Of a DNA stretch of 31,814 bases, positions 15,984 through 23,408 are shown piece by piece; position 1 is the stretch's first letter; every line of letters begins with the position of its first letter. The stretch is from CAYUMU01 sp964445985 (GTDB lineage Bacteria; Planctomycetota; Planctomycetia; Pirellulales; S012-138). Location: the NCBI GenBank assembly GCA_964445985.1, contig CAYUMU010000075.1:1-31814 (forward strand). Direction: 5' to 3'. The translations under genes were made by a program, and so were the position numbers. Below the pieces are notes generated by a model. The model saw only the letters and a program-made list of their open reading frames with translations. It was not told where the DNA came from and searched no databases.

Positions 15984-16351
15984 GCCGGGGCGTGTGTCGC
16001 ACAGTTTGTTATCCCGACAGGGATTGCAGCCAGTAGCCAGGGCTTGAGCGTAGCGACAGCCCTGGTTCGCGGCTGGCAAACTTCGTATTGATCCTGAAGG
16101 GATCATAGCTGGGTGGAAGAACCACCTGGCGCTGCTGCGTTCTTCGGCCAAATTCGCTTCGACTTTTTGCGTCTGCTATCCGACGGCAACGCTTGGGCTC
16201 GGGCCGCAGGCTATGCGCAGATTGGGAAAAGCACCCCCCTTTTCGCGGCAAATGCCCGTGGTACACTACCGGGTTCTGCCAGCGCGGCGTGTTTTGCCAG
16301 ACTGGTCTATCCCATATTCCAGTAAATTGCCGCCCAGCTTCGGTGCCTGCC
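15984..16351. other. Spacer with extragenic palindrome and aroF upstream region
   Basis: This 368-base gap precedes aroF. Its first part (16009-16112) is a multi-hairpin extragenic element. Its second part holds an extended -10 candidate, TG-G-TACACT, at 16259-16267, without a good -35 box. The aroF frame is open across much of the gap (from 16193), but those residues are not homologous to DAHP synthase. Confidence 0.55.
16009..16112. repeat. Multi-hairpin extragenic palindromic element
   Basis: Nested and serial inverted repeats: ATCCC-gaca-GGGAT at 16012-16025, then outer arms CAGCC (16028-16032) and GGCTG (16071-16075) enclosing CCAGGGCT (16037-16044) with AGCCCTGG (16058-16065), then TGATCC and GGATCA around 16089-16105. 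The loop TGAGCGTAGCGAC is characteristic in look of planctomycete extragenic repeats, an impression that I cannot verify here. It starts 26 bases after a stop codon and may also end that transcript. Confidence 0.65.
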
Positions 16352-17389
16352 GTGATCATAGTTCTCAAGTCCGGTGCGACGGAATCGCAGATCGAGCACG
16401 TGGTGGACCGCCTCACGTCTCTAGGTTTTCAGGCTCACCTGAGCCGCGGCACCTATCGCACCATCATTGGCGTCATCGGCGACGAGTCCAAACTGCAATC
16501 CACGCCTCTGGCCGCCATTCCTGGCGTGGCCGAAGTCGTGCCCATTCTGCCCCCCTACAAACTTTCCAGCGTCGAGGCTCACCCCGAGCCCAGCGTGGTC
16601 GATGTGTGCGGGGTGAAAATCGGCGGCGGCCATGTCGCCCTGATCGCCGGCCCGTGCGCGATCGAAAGCCGCGAACAAATGGATGTGATCGCCGGCCACA
16701 TTCGCCAGGCCGGGGCCAACATTCTGCGGGGAGGAGCGTTCAAACCGCGCACCAGCCCCTACGCCTTCCAGGGCATGGCCGAAGACGGCCTGAAGCTGCT
16801 CCGCGAAATGGGCGACAAGCACGGCATGCCGGTCGTCACCGAGGTGATGGACCCCCGCCGCGTGGAACTCGTGGTCGAATATGCCGATATGCTCCAGATC
16901 GGCGCCCGCAACATGCAGAATTTCTCGCTGCTGACCGAGGTCGGCCAGGCCCGCAAGCCGGTGCTGCTCAAGCGGGGAATGAGCGCCACCATTCAAGATT
17001 TGCTGATGAGCGCCGAATACATTCTCTCGCAGGGCAATTCGCAAGTGGTGCTCTGCGAGCGGGGTGTCAAAGGTTTCGACGATATTACCCGCAACCTGTA
17101 CGACGTGGCGGCCGTTCCCGCCGTGCGGGCACTCAGCCACCTGCCGATCATTGTCGATCCCAGCCACGCCACGGGCCGCCCCCACCTGATTCCCCCCTGT
17201 GCCCTGGCCGGCCTCGCCGCCGGGGCCGATGGCGTGCATATCGAAGTCCATCATTGCCCTGAAAAAGCGCTGTCCGATGGCGCCCAGGCGTTGCTGCCCG
17301 AACAATACGCCGAACTGGCCGGCCAAATGCGCAAGCTGGTTGAGCTGTTCGGCCGAGAAATTTCCTCCAACCCCCGCGGGGCCGCATGA
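16352..17389 (+). CDS. aroF: 3-deoxy-7-phosphoheptulonate synthase (DAHP synthase)
   Basis: First enzyme of the shikimate pathway; condenses phosphoenolpyruvate with erythrose 4-phosphate to DAHP in the cytoplasm. The 345-residue chain has an N-terminal ferredoxin-like regulatory domain (about 1-75, IIVLKSGATESQIEHVV) as in the Thermotoga-type enzyme, followed by a TIM barrel. Motifs include AGPCAIES (99-106), GGAFKPRTSPYAFQG (127-141) and VDPSHATGRP (268-277). Predicted metal ligands are C102, H272, E298 and D309. The start GTG at 16352 gives the normal family length and N-terminus; the frame continues upstream to 16193 without homology, and a GTG at 16343 is an alternative. The ribosome binding site is weak. 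The stop overlaps the tpiA start by four bases (ATGA), implying translational coupling. The regulatory domain suggests feedback inhibition by aromatic amino acids. Confidence 0.93.
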   Translation: MIIVLKSGATESQIEHVVDRLTSLGFQAHLSRGTYRTIIGVIGDESKLQSTPLAAIPGVAEVVPILPPYKLSSVEAHPEPSVVDVCGVKIGGGHVALIAGPCAIESREQMDVIAGHIRQAGANILRGGAFKPRTSPYAFQGMAEDGLKLLREMGDKHGMPVVTEVMDPRRVELVVEYADMLQIGARNMQNFSLLTEVGQARKPVLLKRGMSATIQDLLMSAEYILSQGNSQVVLCERGVKGFDDITRNLYDVAAVPAVRALSHLPIIVDPSHATGRPHLIPPCALAGLAAGADGVHIEVHHCPEKALSDGAQALLPEQYAELAGQMRKLVELFGREISSNPRGAA

Positions 17390-18144
17390 GAACGCCGTTC
17401 ATTGCCGGAAACTGGAAGATGAACACCACCCGCGCCGAGGCCGTCGCCTTGGCCCAGGCGGTGGCCGCGGGCGTCGGCCAAACCTCCGCCGCCGTCGAAG
17501 TGGCGGTCTGCCCCCCCTTCCCCTATCTGGAAGCCGTGGCCGCCGCCGTGGCTGGCTCGGCCGTGGGCGTGGGTGGCCAAAACATGTACTTCAAGGAATC
17601 CGGCGCCTACACCGGCGAAGTCAGCCCCGGCATGCTCAAAGATCTGGGCTGCAAATACGTCATCCTAGGGCATAGCGAGCGCCGCCAGTTCTTTGGCGAT
17701 ACCGACGAACTGATCAGCCAAAAGGTGCACGCCGCCCTGGCCGTGGGCCTGATTCCCATTGTGTGCGTGGGCGAAGTGCTCGAAGATCGCGAAGCCGGCC
17801 GCACGCAAGAAGTGGTCCGCACGCAGTTCGAAGGATCGCTGGCGGGGCTTACGGCCGAGCAAGCCGCCGGCATTGTCATCGCCTACGAACCGGTTTGGGC
17901 CATCGGCACCGGCAAGGTGGCCAGCAAAGAACAGGCGGAAGAGGTCCATCTCGATCTTCGCAAGCTGCTGGCATCACGCTACAATGCCGCGGTGGCCGAT
18001 CAGGTTCGTATTCAGTACGGCGGCAGCGTTAAGCCTGGCAATGCTGCCGAGCTGCTGTCGCAACCCAACGTCGATGGCGCCCTGGTAGGCGGGGCCGCCC
18101 TGGCGGCCAACGATTTCCTGGCCATTGTGGCGGCAGCACGCTAA
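17386..18144 (+). CDS. tpiA: Triosephosphate isomerase
   Basis: Glycolytic and gluconeogenic enzyme interconverting dihydroxyacetone phosphate and glyceraldehyde 3-phosphate in the cytoplasm. The 252-residue TIM barrel has the expected length. Active-site residues are N9 and K11 (GNWKMN), H96 (ILGHSERR) and E168 (AYEPVWAIGTG), with the phosphate-binding YGGSVKP at 211-217. The start ATG at 17386 overlaps the aroF stop as ATGA. secG follows after 80 bases; tpiA-secG adjacency is common in bacteria, whereas coupling with aroF is less so. The product needs no partner beyond its own dimer. Confidence 0.96.
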   Translation: MRTPFIAGNWKMNTTRAEAVALAQAVAAGVGQTSAAVEVAVCPPFPYLEAVAAAVAGSAVGVGGQNMYFKESGAYTGEVSPGMLKDLGCKYVILGHSERRQFFGDTDELISQKVHAALAVGLIPIVCVGEVLEDREAGRTQEVVRTQFEGSLAGLTAEQAAGIVIAYEPVWAIGTGKVASKEQAEEVHLDLRKLLASRYNAAVADQVRIQYGGSVKPGNAAELLSQPNVDGALVGGAALAANDFLAIVAAAR

Positions 18145-18224
18145 CCGTGCGAGGCTCGTCCGCCTGCCCAAAATACCGATTGATTCCACCGCCGCCCAAC
18201 CCGCGGCGTGCATGAGGAAAAACT

Positions 18225-18692
18225 ATGCTCCCTCTGTTAATGACGCTGCTCCTGCTCACGGCCACCATTCTCATCGTGCTCATCCTGGTGCAAAAAGGAC
18301 GAGGCGGCGGCTTGGCCGGAGCCCTCGGCGGCATGGGCGGCCAAAGTGCCTTCGGGGCCAAGGCCGGCGACGTGTTCACTCGCGTAACCATTGTGGTGGC
18401 AACGGTTTGGATTCTACTTTCCATCGTCACCTTCAGTTACTGCAGCCGCCGAGGCGACAACGTGCTCGTGCCCGATGGGGCTTCACCCGCTAAGGGAACG
18501 GCGCCTCCCGCCGAGGGAACGGTGCCTCCGGCCGAGGGAACCACGCCCCCCGCGGGGCAAATGCCCGCCGTTGAACCGGGCACGCCATCCACGCAAACGA
18601 CTCCGCCCGCGAGCGAACCCACGACGCCAGCCAACCTGGGCACCCCGTTGGAGCGACGCGAAGCGCCGCCCGCAACTCCGCCTCCCATGTAA
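18225..18692 (+). CDS. secG: Preprotein translocase subunit SecG with extended C-terminal tail
   Basis: Small inner-membrane subunit of the SecYEG channel, which helps SecA-driven protein export. Residues 1-72 form the SecG core: first membrane helix about 3-22, the signature LVQKGRGGGLAGALGG then GGQSAFGAKAGDVFTRVT (21-55), and second helix about 55-72. Residues 85-155 are an unusual Pro/Thr/Glu-rich tail with a seven-residue repeat, PAEGTVP/PAEGTTP, encoded by 21-bp DNA units near 18487-18550. Core SecG proteins are usually 70-120 residues, so the 155-residue length comes from the tail. Start ATG 18225 has GAGGA 8 bases upstream. It is likely the last gene of the aroF-tpiA-secG operon. Confidence 0.92.
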   Translation: MLPLLMTLLLLTATILIVLILVQKGRGGGLAGALGGMGGQSAFGAKAGDVFTRVTIVVATVWILLSIVTFSYCSRRGDNVLVPDGASPAKGTAPPAEGTVPPAEGTTPPAGQMPAVEPGTPSTQTTPPASEPTTPANLGTPLERREAPPATPPPM

Positions 18693-18975
18693 GCTGGGGA
18701 AGGTCAGGCAGGCCAGGCGGGTTTGGTCCGGTAGGTCGCCGTCCCCAGGTTGTTCGCAACTCGGCCCGCGCGCCCGGCATTCCCCAACTTGCCCGTCCGC
18801 CCCCCCATTTTCTCTTCCGCGGTTTCTCTGAGATGGGCTTTGTGGGGGGGAGGGAGGGGCACTTTTCATCCGTTGCGTTGGGCCTCCGCCCGACTTGGTA
18901 GGGGGGCCGCGACCAAGGTTTGGCCGTCGCCAGCATGTTGGCCTGTTTGTACGATTCATTACTTGGAGATTTGAC
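18693..18975. other. Spacer between secG and yicC
   Basis: These 283 bases contain no gene or clear terminator. Plus-strand frame 18895 runs into yicC but lacks homology before 18976. GGAG at 18965-18968 is the likely yicC ribosome binding site. I see only weak GC-rich structure and no strong promoter boxes. Confidence 0.4.
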
Positions 18976-19860
18976 TTGCTGCTCAGCATGACGGGCTACG
19001 GCGACGCCCACCACCAGGAGCAGGAAACTGCCATTGGCGTCGAGGTGCGAACGGTCAACAACCGCTACCTCAAACTCGTGCTGCGCGCCAACGAGGGTTT
19101 CAACGCCCTGGAGACCGATGTCGAAAACCTGGTTCGGCAGCACGTCAAACGCGGCACCATGCAAGTCAATTTGCATGTGGTCCGCCAACCCAAGGCCGAA
19201 GATTACCGCATCAACGAAGTTGCCCTCGGCAGCTATCGCGAACAGTTGATTCAGCTCAACAAGAAGTGGGGGCTCACCACTCCCATTGCCCCGCAAGACT
19301 TGCTGGAACTGCCGGGCGTGGTCGCCGAAGATCGCGCCGAGGCGATCGACCCGGCCGAGGTCTGGCCCATTCTCGAACCGGTGCTGCTGCAAGCCATCGA
19401 AAAGCTGCAGCGCATGCGAAAACAAGAAGGGGACGCCATGGCCGCCAACCTGCGTGAAAACTGCGAGGTGATCGCCGAGCAGCTCACGGGCATTGAAGGG
19501 CGAGCCCCCCTCGTGGCCGAAGGCTACCGCTCGCGTTTGGAAGAGCGGCTGCGAAAGATCCTGGCCGATCAGGGGATTGCCGCGGGCCAGCCCGACATTT
19601 TAAGAGAAGTCAGCCTGTTCGCCGAACGCACCGATATCAGCGAAGAAACCGTGCGGCTCCGCAGCCACCTGGTGCAATTCCTGCGCACCATGGACCTGGC
19701 CGATAGCTCAGGCCGTAAGCTCGACTTTCTCACGCAAGAAATGTTCCGCGAAACCAACACCATCGGCGCCAAAGCCAACGACGTGGAAATCGCGCAGAAG
19801 GTGATCGAAATCAAGGCGGCCATCGAACGGATGCGAGAAATGGTCCAGAACGTAGAGTAG
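18976..19860 (+). CDS. yicC: YicC/YloC family endoribonuclease-like protein
   Basis: Member of the YicC/YloC family; the E. coli member is reported as an endoribonuclease acting in RNA turnover. The 294-residue protein begins MLSMTGYGDAH, matching the family's N-terminal SMTGY motif, with the RTVNNRYL segment following. It ends with the DUF1732 signature DFLTQEMFRETNTIGAKAND and then IKAAIERMREMVQNVE. The best start is TTG at 18976, because GGAG lies 7 bases upstream and the next in-frame ATG (18988) would cut into the motif; the frame is open to 18895 without homology. gmk, rpoZ and coaC follow on the same strand, as in the Bacillus yloC region, but no remA gene is present in the 124-base gap to gmk. 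Confidence 0.9.
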   Translation: MLLSMTGYGDAHHQEQETAIGVEVRTVNNRYLKLVLRANEGFNALETDVENLVRQHVKRGTMQVNLHVVRQPKAEDYRINEVALGSYREQLIQLNKKWGLTTPIAPQDLLELPGVVAEDRAEAIDPAEVWPILEPVLLQAIEKLQRMRKQEGDAMAANLRENCEVIAEQLTGIEGRAPLVAEGYRSRLEERLRKILADQGIAAGQPDILREVSLFAERTDISEETVRLRSHLVQFLRTMDLADSSGRKLDFLTQEMFRETNTIGAKANDVEIAQKVIEIKAAIERMREMVQNVE

Positions 19861-19984
19861 TAACCGTGGAATCGGGTCATGCCAGGCTTCGTGGGCCTTC
19901 CCGCTTTCGCCGCTTATCCAACATCAGCACCCGGCGAAATTCGCCGGGCGGGAAAGTCTCGCCACGTCTGGGGCAAAGGTCGTT

Positions 19985-20545
19985 ATGGTGTTCGTCATCT
20001 CCGGTCCATCGGGCAGTGGTAAAACCACCGTCGTCCAGCGGATTCTCGCATCCGAGCCGGATCGATTGGCGCTGGCCGTCTCCGCCACCACGCGCGCCCA
20101 GCGACCGAACGAAGTGCCCGGCAAGAGCTACCACTTTCTTACGGCCGAAGATTTCACCGCCCGCCGCGAGGCCGGCGATTTCCTCGAATGTGCCGAAGTT
20201 TACCCCGATCAGTGGTACGGAACCCTGCAAAACGAGGTCGCCCCTAGATTGGCGCGGGGCAGATCGGTTATTTTAGAGATCGACGTTCAAGGGGCGATGT
20301 CGGTCCTCCGGCATTATCCCGATGCCGTGACCATTTTCATCGCCCCCCCCTCGCTCGAAGTTTTGGAAGCCAGACTCCGAGCCCGCTGCACCGAAACCGA
20401 GGAAGCCATCGCCCGTCGCCTGGCAACCGCCCGATTCGAAATGTCCATGGCCAGCAGTTATCGCTACCGAGTGGTGAATCACGAGTTGGAGTCCACCGTG
20501 CAAGAAACCCTCGACATCGTGCGTAATTGCTGGGAAGCGAAGTAG
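19985..20545 (+). CDS. gmk: Guanylate kinase
   Basis: Phosphorylates GMP to GDP with ATP in purine nucleotide synthesis; cytoplasmic. The 186-residue protein has the P-loop GPSGSGKT at 7-14, the GMP-binding SATTRAQRPNEVPGKSYHFL segment and EIDVQGA in the middle, and a normal C-terminal helical part. The start ATG at 19985 places the P-loop seven residues in, slightly shorter than many homologs; AAGG lies about 8 bases upstream. It sits between yicC (124-base gap) and rpoZ (149-base gap). In several bacteria Gmk is inhibited by (p)ppGpp, so its neighbourhood with rpoZ is of interest. Confidence 0.96.
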   Translation: MVFVISGPSGSGKTTVVQRILASEPDRLALAVSATTRAQRPNEVPGKSYHFLTAEDFTARREAGDFLECAEVYPDQWYGTLQNEVAPRLARGRSVILEIDVQGAMSVLRHYPDAVTIFIAPPSLEVLEARLRARCTETEEAIARRLATARFEMSMASSYRYRVVNHELESTVQETLDIVRNCWEAK

Positions 20546-20694
20546 GGGCTGTTCGCTTGCGGTCGCATTCCATGTGCCAGCCACGGTAGCCCAACGCTTA
20601 ACATTGTCACCCCCCACGGGGCCTCGTCTCACCCGGATAGTTTCTGGCTGAACGTCGCGGCCCGCCATCTCTCCCATAATCGCGCAATCCAAAG

Positions 20695-20958
20695 ATGATC
20701 GACGCTCTGAAGGAAGAAGGAATCGTCAACAAAGTTGGCGGTCGTTTCAAACTTTCCACGCTGATCCAAAAGCGGCTGGTCCAGCTTAACTCGGGAGCGC
20801 GTCCGCTCGTCGATATGCACAGCAACGACAAGATGGAGATCGTGGTCCAGGAGATCCTTCAAGACAAGATCTACCTCGACGCCACGAACAACGTGAAAAC
20901 CGCCAGCTCGCCCAGCGATTCCGGCGGCCCGCCCGAGTTCGACCTGAACAAGCTGTAA
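20695..20958 (+). CDS. rpoZ: RNA polymerase omega subunit
   Basis: Small subunit that helps assemble and stabilise RNA polymerase and, in proteobacteria, forms part of a ppGpp site. The 87-residue protein carries the Rpb6/omega core IVNKVGGRFKLSTLIQKRL at 10-28, and continues VQLNSGARPLV and IVVQEILQDKIYLD. The C-terminal tail (about 65-87) is a Ser/Pro/Gly-rich extension. The start ATG at 20695 gives the expected N-terminus MIDALKEEGIVNK. It follows gmk, the classic gmk-rpoZ linkage, and precedes coaC. A large nested palindrome starts 10 bases after the stop. Confidence 0.9.
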   Translation: MIDALKEEGIVNKVGGRFKLSTLIQKRLVQLNSGARPLVDMHSNDKMEIVVQEILQDKIYLDATNNVKTASSPSDSGGPPEFDLNKL

Positions 20959-20968
20959 AATTCGCCCC

Positions 20969-21047
20969 TGCTGGGTGGCTGAGGTCTGGTTGCCGCGCTT
21001 CGGCGGTGGAATACCATCCCACCGTCGCCGGCAACCAGCCCCCAGCA
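20969..21047. repeat. Nested inverted repeat between rpoZ and coaC
   Basis: Three nested stems: TGCTGGG (20969-20975) with CCCAGCA (21041-21047), CTGGTTGCCG (20986-20995) with CGGCAACCAG (21029-21038), and CGGTGG (21004-21009) with CCACCG (21019-21024). Four A bases precede TCC after the last arm, and no U-tract follows, so this is not a classic intrinsic terminator. It could tune expression between rpoZ and coaC or be a repeat element. Confidence 0.65.
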
Positions 21048-21083
21048 AAATCCAGCTACCAGCCCCTATTCCCCAGCCCCTCC

Positions 21084-21626
21084 ATGCGCAACCGCGAAAT
21101 CTTGCTGGGCGTTTCCGGAGGTGTCGCTGCCTACAAAGCGGCGGCGCTCGCCAGTAGCCTGGCGCAGGCCGGCGCGGGGGTAACCGTGGTGCTCACGCCC
21201 GCCGCCGAAAAGTTCATCGGGGTTGCCACCTTTGCCGCCCTGACGGGGCGCCGCGTCATCCGCTCCCTGTTCGATGAAGGCGAACCGCTGGGCGCTCACA
21301 TCACGTTGGCGCGGCAAGCCCAGGTGCTGTGCGTTGCCCCGGCCACGGCCGACGCCCTGGCCAAGTTAGCCACTGGTCACGCCGACGATCTGCTCTCCAC
21401 GCTGTATCTTTCGTTTCGTGGTCCGGTGCTGCTCGCGCCCGCCATGAATGTCGAAATGTGGGAAAAATGTTCCGTGCAACGCAACGTGGCGCAGCTCAAA
21501 GAAGACGGTTGCCACTTCGTCGGCCCCGATCCTGGCTGGCTCAGCTGCCGCGAGCAAGGGCTAGGACGGATGTCCGCGCCCGAAGAAATCTTTGCCCGCC
21601 TGGAAGAACTTTGCAAAGACTTGTGA
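21084..21626 (+). CDS. coaC: Phosphopantothenoylcysteine decarboxylase (monofunctional CoaC)
   Basis: Flavoprotein decarboxylating 4'-phosphopantothenoylcysteine in coenzyme A synthesis. The 180-residue chain corresponds to the CoaC domain only; the CoaB ligase domain found in the usual bifunctional CoaBC of about 400 residues is absent. Motifs are GVSGGVAAYKA (9-19, FMN binding), H72 (GAHITLA, the expected catalytic His), PAMNVEMW at 119-126 with N122 as the substrate-clamp Asn, and C155 in the flap segment SCREQGLGRM. The start ATG at 21084 is chosen because the MRNREILLGVSGG N-terminus fits the family; the frame is open from 21006. It completes the yicC-gmk-rpoZ-coaC row. The next gene is convergent, so CoaB must be encoded elsewhere. 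Confidence 0.92.
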   Translation: MRNREILLGVSGGVAAYKAAALASSLAQAGAGVTVVLTPAAEKFIGVATFAALTGRRVIRSLFDEGEPLGAHITLARQAQVLCVAPATADALAKLATGHADDLLSTLYLSFRGPVLLAPAMNVEMWEKCSVQRNVAQLKEDGCHFVGPDPGWLSCREQGLGRMSAPEEIFARLEELCKDL

Positions 21627-21653
21627 GCCGCTTTCAGTGCTTGTTTGGCGGCA
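21627..21653. other. Convergent 27-base gap with a short inverted repeat
   Basis: GCCGC (21627-21631) can pair with GCGGC (21648-21652) between the convergent coaC gene and the small membrane protein gene. Five base pairs with a 16-base loop make only a weak bidirectional stop signal. Confidence 0.3.
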
Positions 21654-22055
21654 TCAATCAGGCTGCACCATCAGCGGTCGTCGCGCGGGGGCAGCGGATC
21701 GCGCAGGTTGCATCGCAGGCCTGCCCGCTGAGGTCGGCCGCGCGCTCAGCGGCTTTCCCTCCATCCCCTGTTGTTTCGACGCCTGTCGCAAGGCCATTTC
21801 ATTGGGAATTTGCGTGGGCCGCTGGGCAATGGGGGGGCGACCGGATGCCGTGAACACCTGGCCGCACCAAAAGCCGAGGCCAAACATAAGCGCTGCCGCC
21901 ACGGCGCCGCCGACCAAAAACAGACGACGGGGAAAGCGCTCGCTCCCCCGTTGTCTGCCTGGCTGCCAACTGCTCGTTTCGGCTTCTACCATGGCGGATT
22001 GCAAGCTCTTGAATTCGCCCAGGTGTTCCTTCGAAGGCCGCCAAAACCGTTTCAT
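21654..22055 (-). CDS. Small single-pass membrane protein
   Basis: Unrecognised protein of 133 residues. A polar N-terminal region (1-42) ends in basic residues (RFPRR), followed by one membrane helix at about 45-68 (LFLVGGAVAAALMFGLGFWCG), then a Pro/Arg/Ala-rich, probably unstructured tail. The charge pattern suggests the N-terminus stays in the cytoplasm. The start ATG at 22055 lies 6 bases after the stop of the pseudopilin gene, so the two are almost certainly co-transcribed and may be translationally coupled. A role with the pseudopilin is inference from this arrangement. The reading frame is otherwise without recognisable domain. Confidence 0.7.
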   Translation of the reverse strand: MKRFWRPSKEHLGEFKSLQSAMVEAETSSWQPGRQRGSERFPRRLFLVGGAVAAALMFGLGFWCGQVFTASGRPPIAQRPTQIPNEMALRQASKQQGMEGKPLSARPTSAGRPAMQPARSAAPARRPLMVQPD

Positions 22056-22061
22056 GCTGGG

Positions 22062-22940
22062 TTAGTCCACTTCCTCGGCGTCGCGGTTGTAAAGGCTGTC
22101 GTCGTAGCCGATGTAGCCCAGCCGATTGGTCACAAAGTTGGCCTTGTCGGAAGCCGACCAATAGCTGGGCAGCGTGGAGACATCGAGCTCGTGGTCCGCC
22201 CAGCGGTACTTTTCCACGTGGCCGTCCGCGAACGACACATTCGCAATCTGGCCAATATGCCGGAAGTGCACGGTGGGGTTGCCCGAGCTGGGCGGGTCGA
22301 GCGACCAGTTTTCGGTCAGCCCTGCCGTGAAGTCGGAGTTATAACCGCGGGCCGAATCGGCGAACACGATCGTGCGTCCGGTTTGCTTCACGCTGGAAAA
22401 CGCATATGCGGCAGGCCGCACCATGTTGCCCGTGGTGGGGTGGGTGGTGCCCGGCGCGTAAACACCAATCCAATTCCACGAAGCATCGTACTCAATGCTC
22501 GGCCCAGGACCCAGGTACGAGGCGTTGTAACCAAAGGCCGTGGTCAGCGTTTCGAACCGCGACTCGGTGATGTTGCTGAGCGTGAAGTCGGGGTCTTGGA
22601 AAGCCTCCTTCTCCACCTCCATATAGGGCGCCAGCAAGCCCCGGTCAAAGTCCAGTTGCGGCGGATTCACCCCATCATCGACCACCGCGGCGAACCAATA
22701 CCGCTGGAGCTCGGGCTGTTTGTTGGGGTTCCAGATCAACCAGGGCATCATTTCGGTTTGCGTTTCGCCGTATTGAATCCAGGCGAACGTGAGTTGCCGC
22801 AAATTACTGGCGGCAATGGAACTGCGAGCCGAAGCCCTGGCACTGTTGACGGCGGGAATCAAGATCGCGGCCAGCAGGCCAATAATGGCGATCACCACCA
22901 ACATTTCGACAAGCGTGAAAGCAGCGCGTGCCTTCTTCAT
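22062..22940 (-). CDS. Type II secretion/type IV pilin-like pseudopilin (prepilin-type)
   Basis: Exported protein of 292 residues with a prepilin-type N-terminus: basic leader MKKARA, then A|FTLVEMLVVIAIIGLLAA with Glu at mature position +5. The residue before the cleavage site is Ala7 rather than the usual Gly. The mature part starts with the long hydrophobic pilin helix and ends with RHIGQIANVSFADGHVEKY, the H-x(n)-DG type motif common in planctomycete pseudopilin-like proteins. It is probably cleaved by a PilD-type peptidase and held at the inner membrane or in a pseudopilus. The start ATG at 22940 has AGGA about 9 bases upstream. It heads a two-gene unit with the small membrane protein. 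It differs clearly from the DUF1559 pair at 24652 and 26237. Confidence 0.85.
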   Translation of the reverse strand: MKKARAAFTLVEMLVVIAIIGLLAAILIPAVNSARASARSSIAASNLRQLTFAWIQYGETQTEMMPWLIWNPNKQPELQRYWFAAVVDDGVNPPQLDFDRGLLAPYMEVEKEAFQDPDFTLSNITESRFETLTTAFGYNASYLGPGPSIEYDASWNWIGVYAPGTTHPTTGNMVRPAAYAFSSVKQTGRTIVFADSARGYNSDFTAGLTENWSLDPPSSGNPTVHFRHIGQIANVSFADGHVEKYRWADHELDVSTLPSYWSASDKANFVTNRLGYIGYDDSLYNRDAEEVD

Positions 22941-23408
22941 GGAACGGGTCCTTTGCGGGGAGGATCTGTTAGAAGAATACGCGCAGGCAGATCCTCAGGA
23001 CCCGCGCGATCCCAGTCTCGTGGAACGCGGAAGCAGGTGGGGATCGGACTTTACCGCACCGGACGTGTCCTGGAATTTCACCAGTGTTCACCCACAGGAA
23101 TCAATTCTGAATGGCGGTGAGAAGCTCCTGGTTTTAGAGAAGTTGGGGAAGTCTGCCCGCGGCCCAAAATGCGGCCGACGCGACTTCTCCACCTGTAAAT
23201 GGAAGCAAGGGTAGGCAATATCCCCACCGCGACCCTCGTCGTCAATTGGCTAAATTGGCAACTGGCACTTACGCGCTGACGACGCACGCCATCTTGCGCC
23301 GCGGCTTGCGATTGCGCCGAAGGGTAGGGAGTTTGCCACTGGGCGGCCAGCGTGTAAAACATGTTGGCCGCTTCCCAAATGTCATTGGATTTCCATTGGA
23401 CTGCCGCC
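22941..23408. other. Divergent intergenic region
   Basis: This 468-base gap separates the minus-strand pseudopilin gene and the plus-strand isomerase-like gene. I found no gene in it. A plus-strand promoter candidate lies at 23333-23360; the open frames crossing it are short or are upstream extensions without homology. Confidence 0.5.
23333..23360 (+). promoter_or_regulatory. Candidate promoter of the isomerase/epimerase-like gene
   Basis: TTGCCA (23333-23338) and TAAAAC (23355-23360) are spaced by 16 bases, matching the sigma-70 consensus at 5 of 6 and 4 of 6 positions. The start codon at 23409 lies 48 bases further on. No experimental or comparative support is available here. Confidence 0.35.

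Noticed and set aside
16262..16267. Firm aroF promoter call
   Set aside because: An extended -10 box is present, but no acceptable -35 box lies at the right distance, so it is noted only within the spacer entry.
16213..17262. Plus-strand ORF of 349 residues overlapping aroF
   Set aside because: Arg/Pro/His-rich shadow in another frame of a fully recognisable DAHP synthase gene.
21771..23120. Plus-strand ORF of 449 residues
   Set aside because: Antisense to the pseudopilin and small membrane protein genes, both of which have clear signals. No start context or domain supports it.
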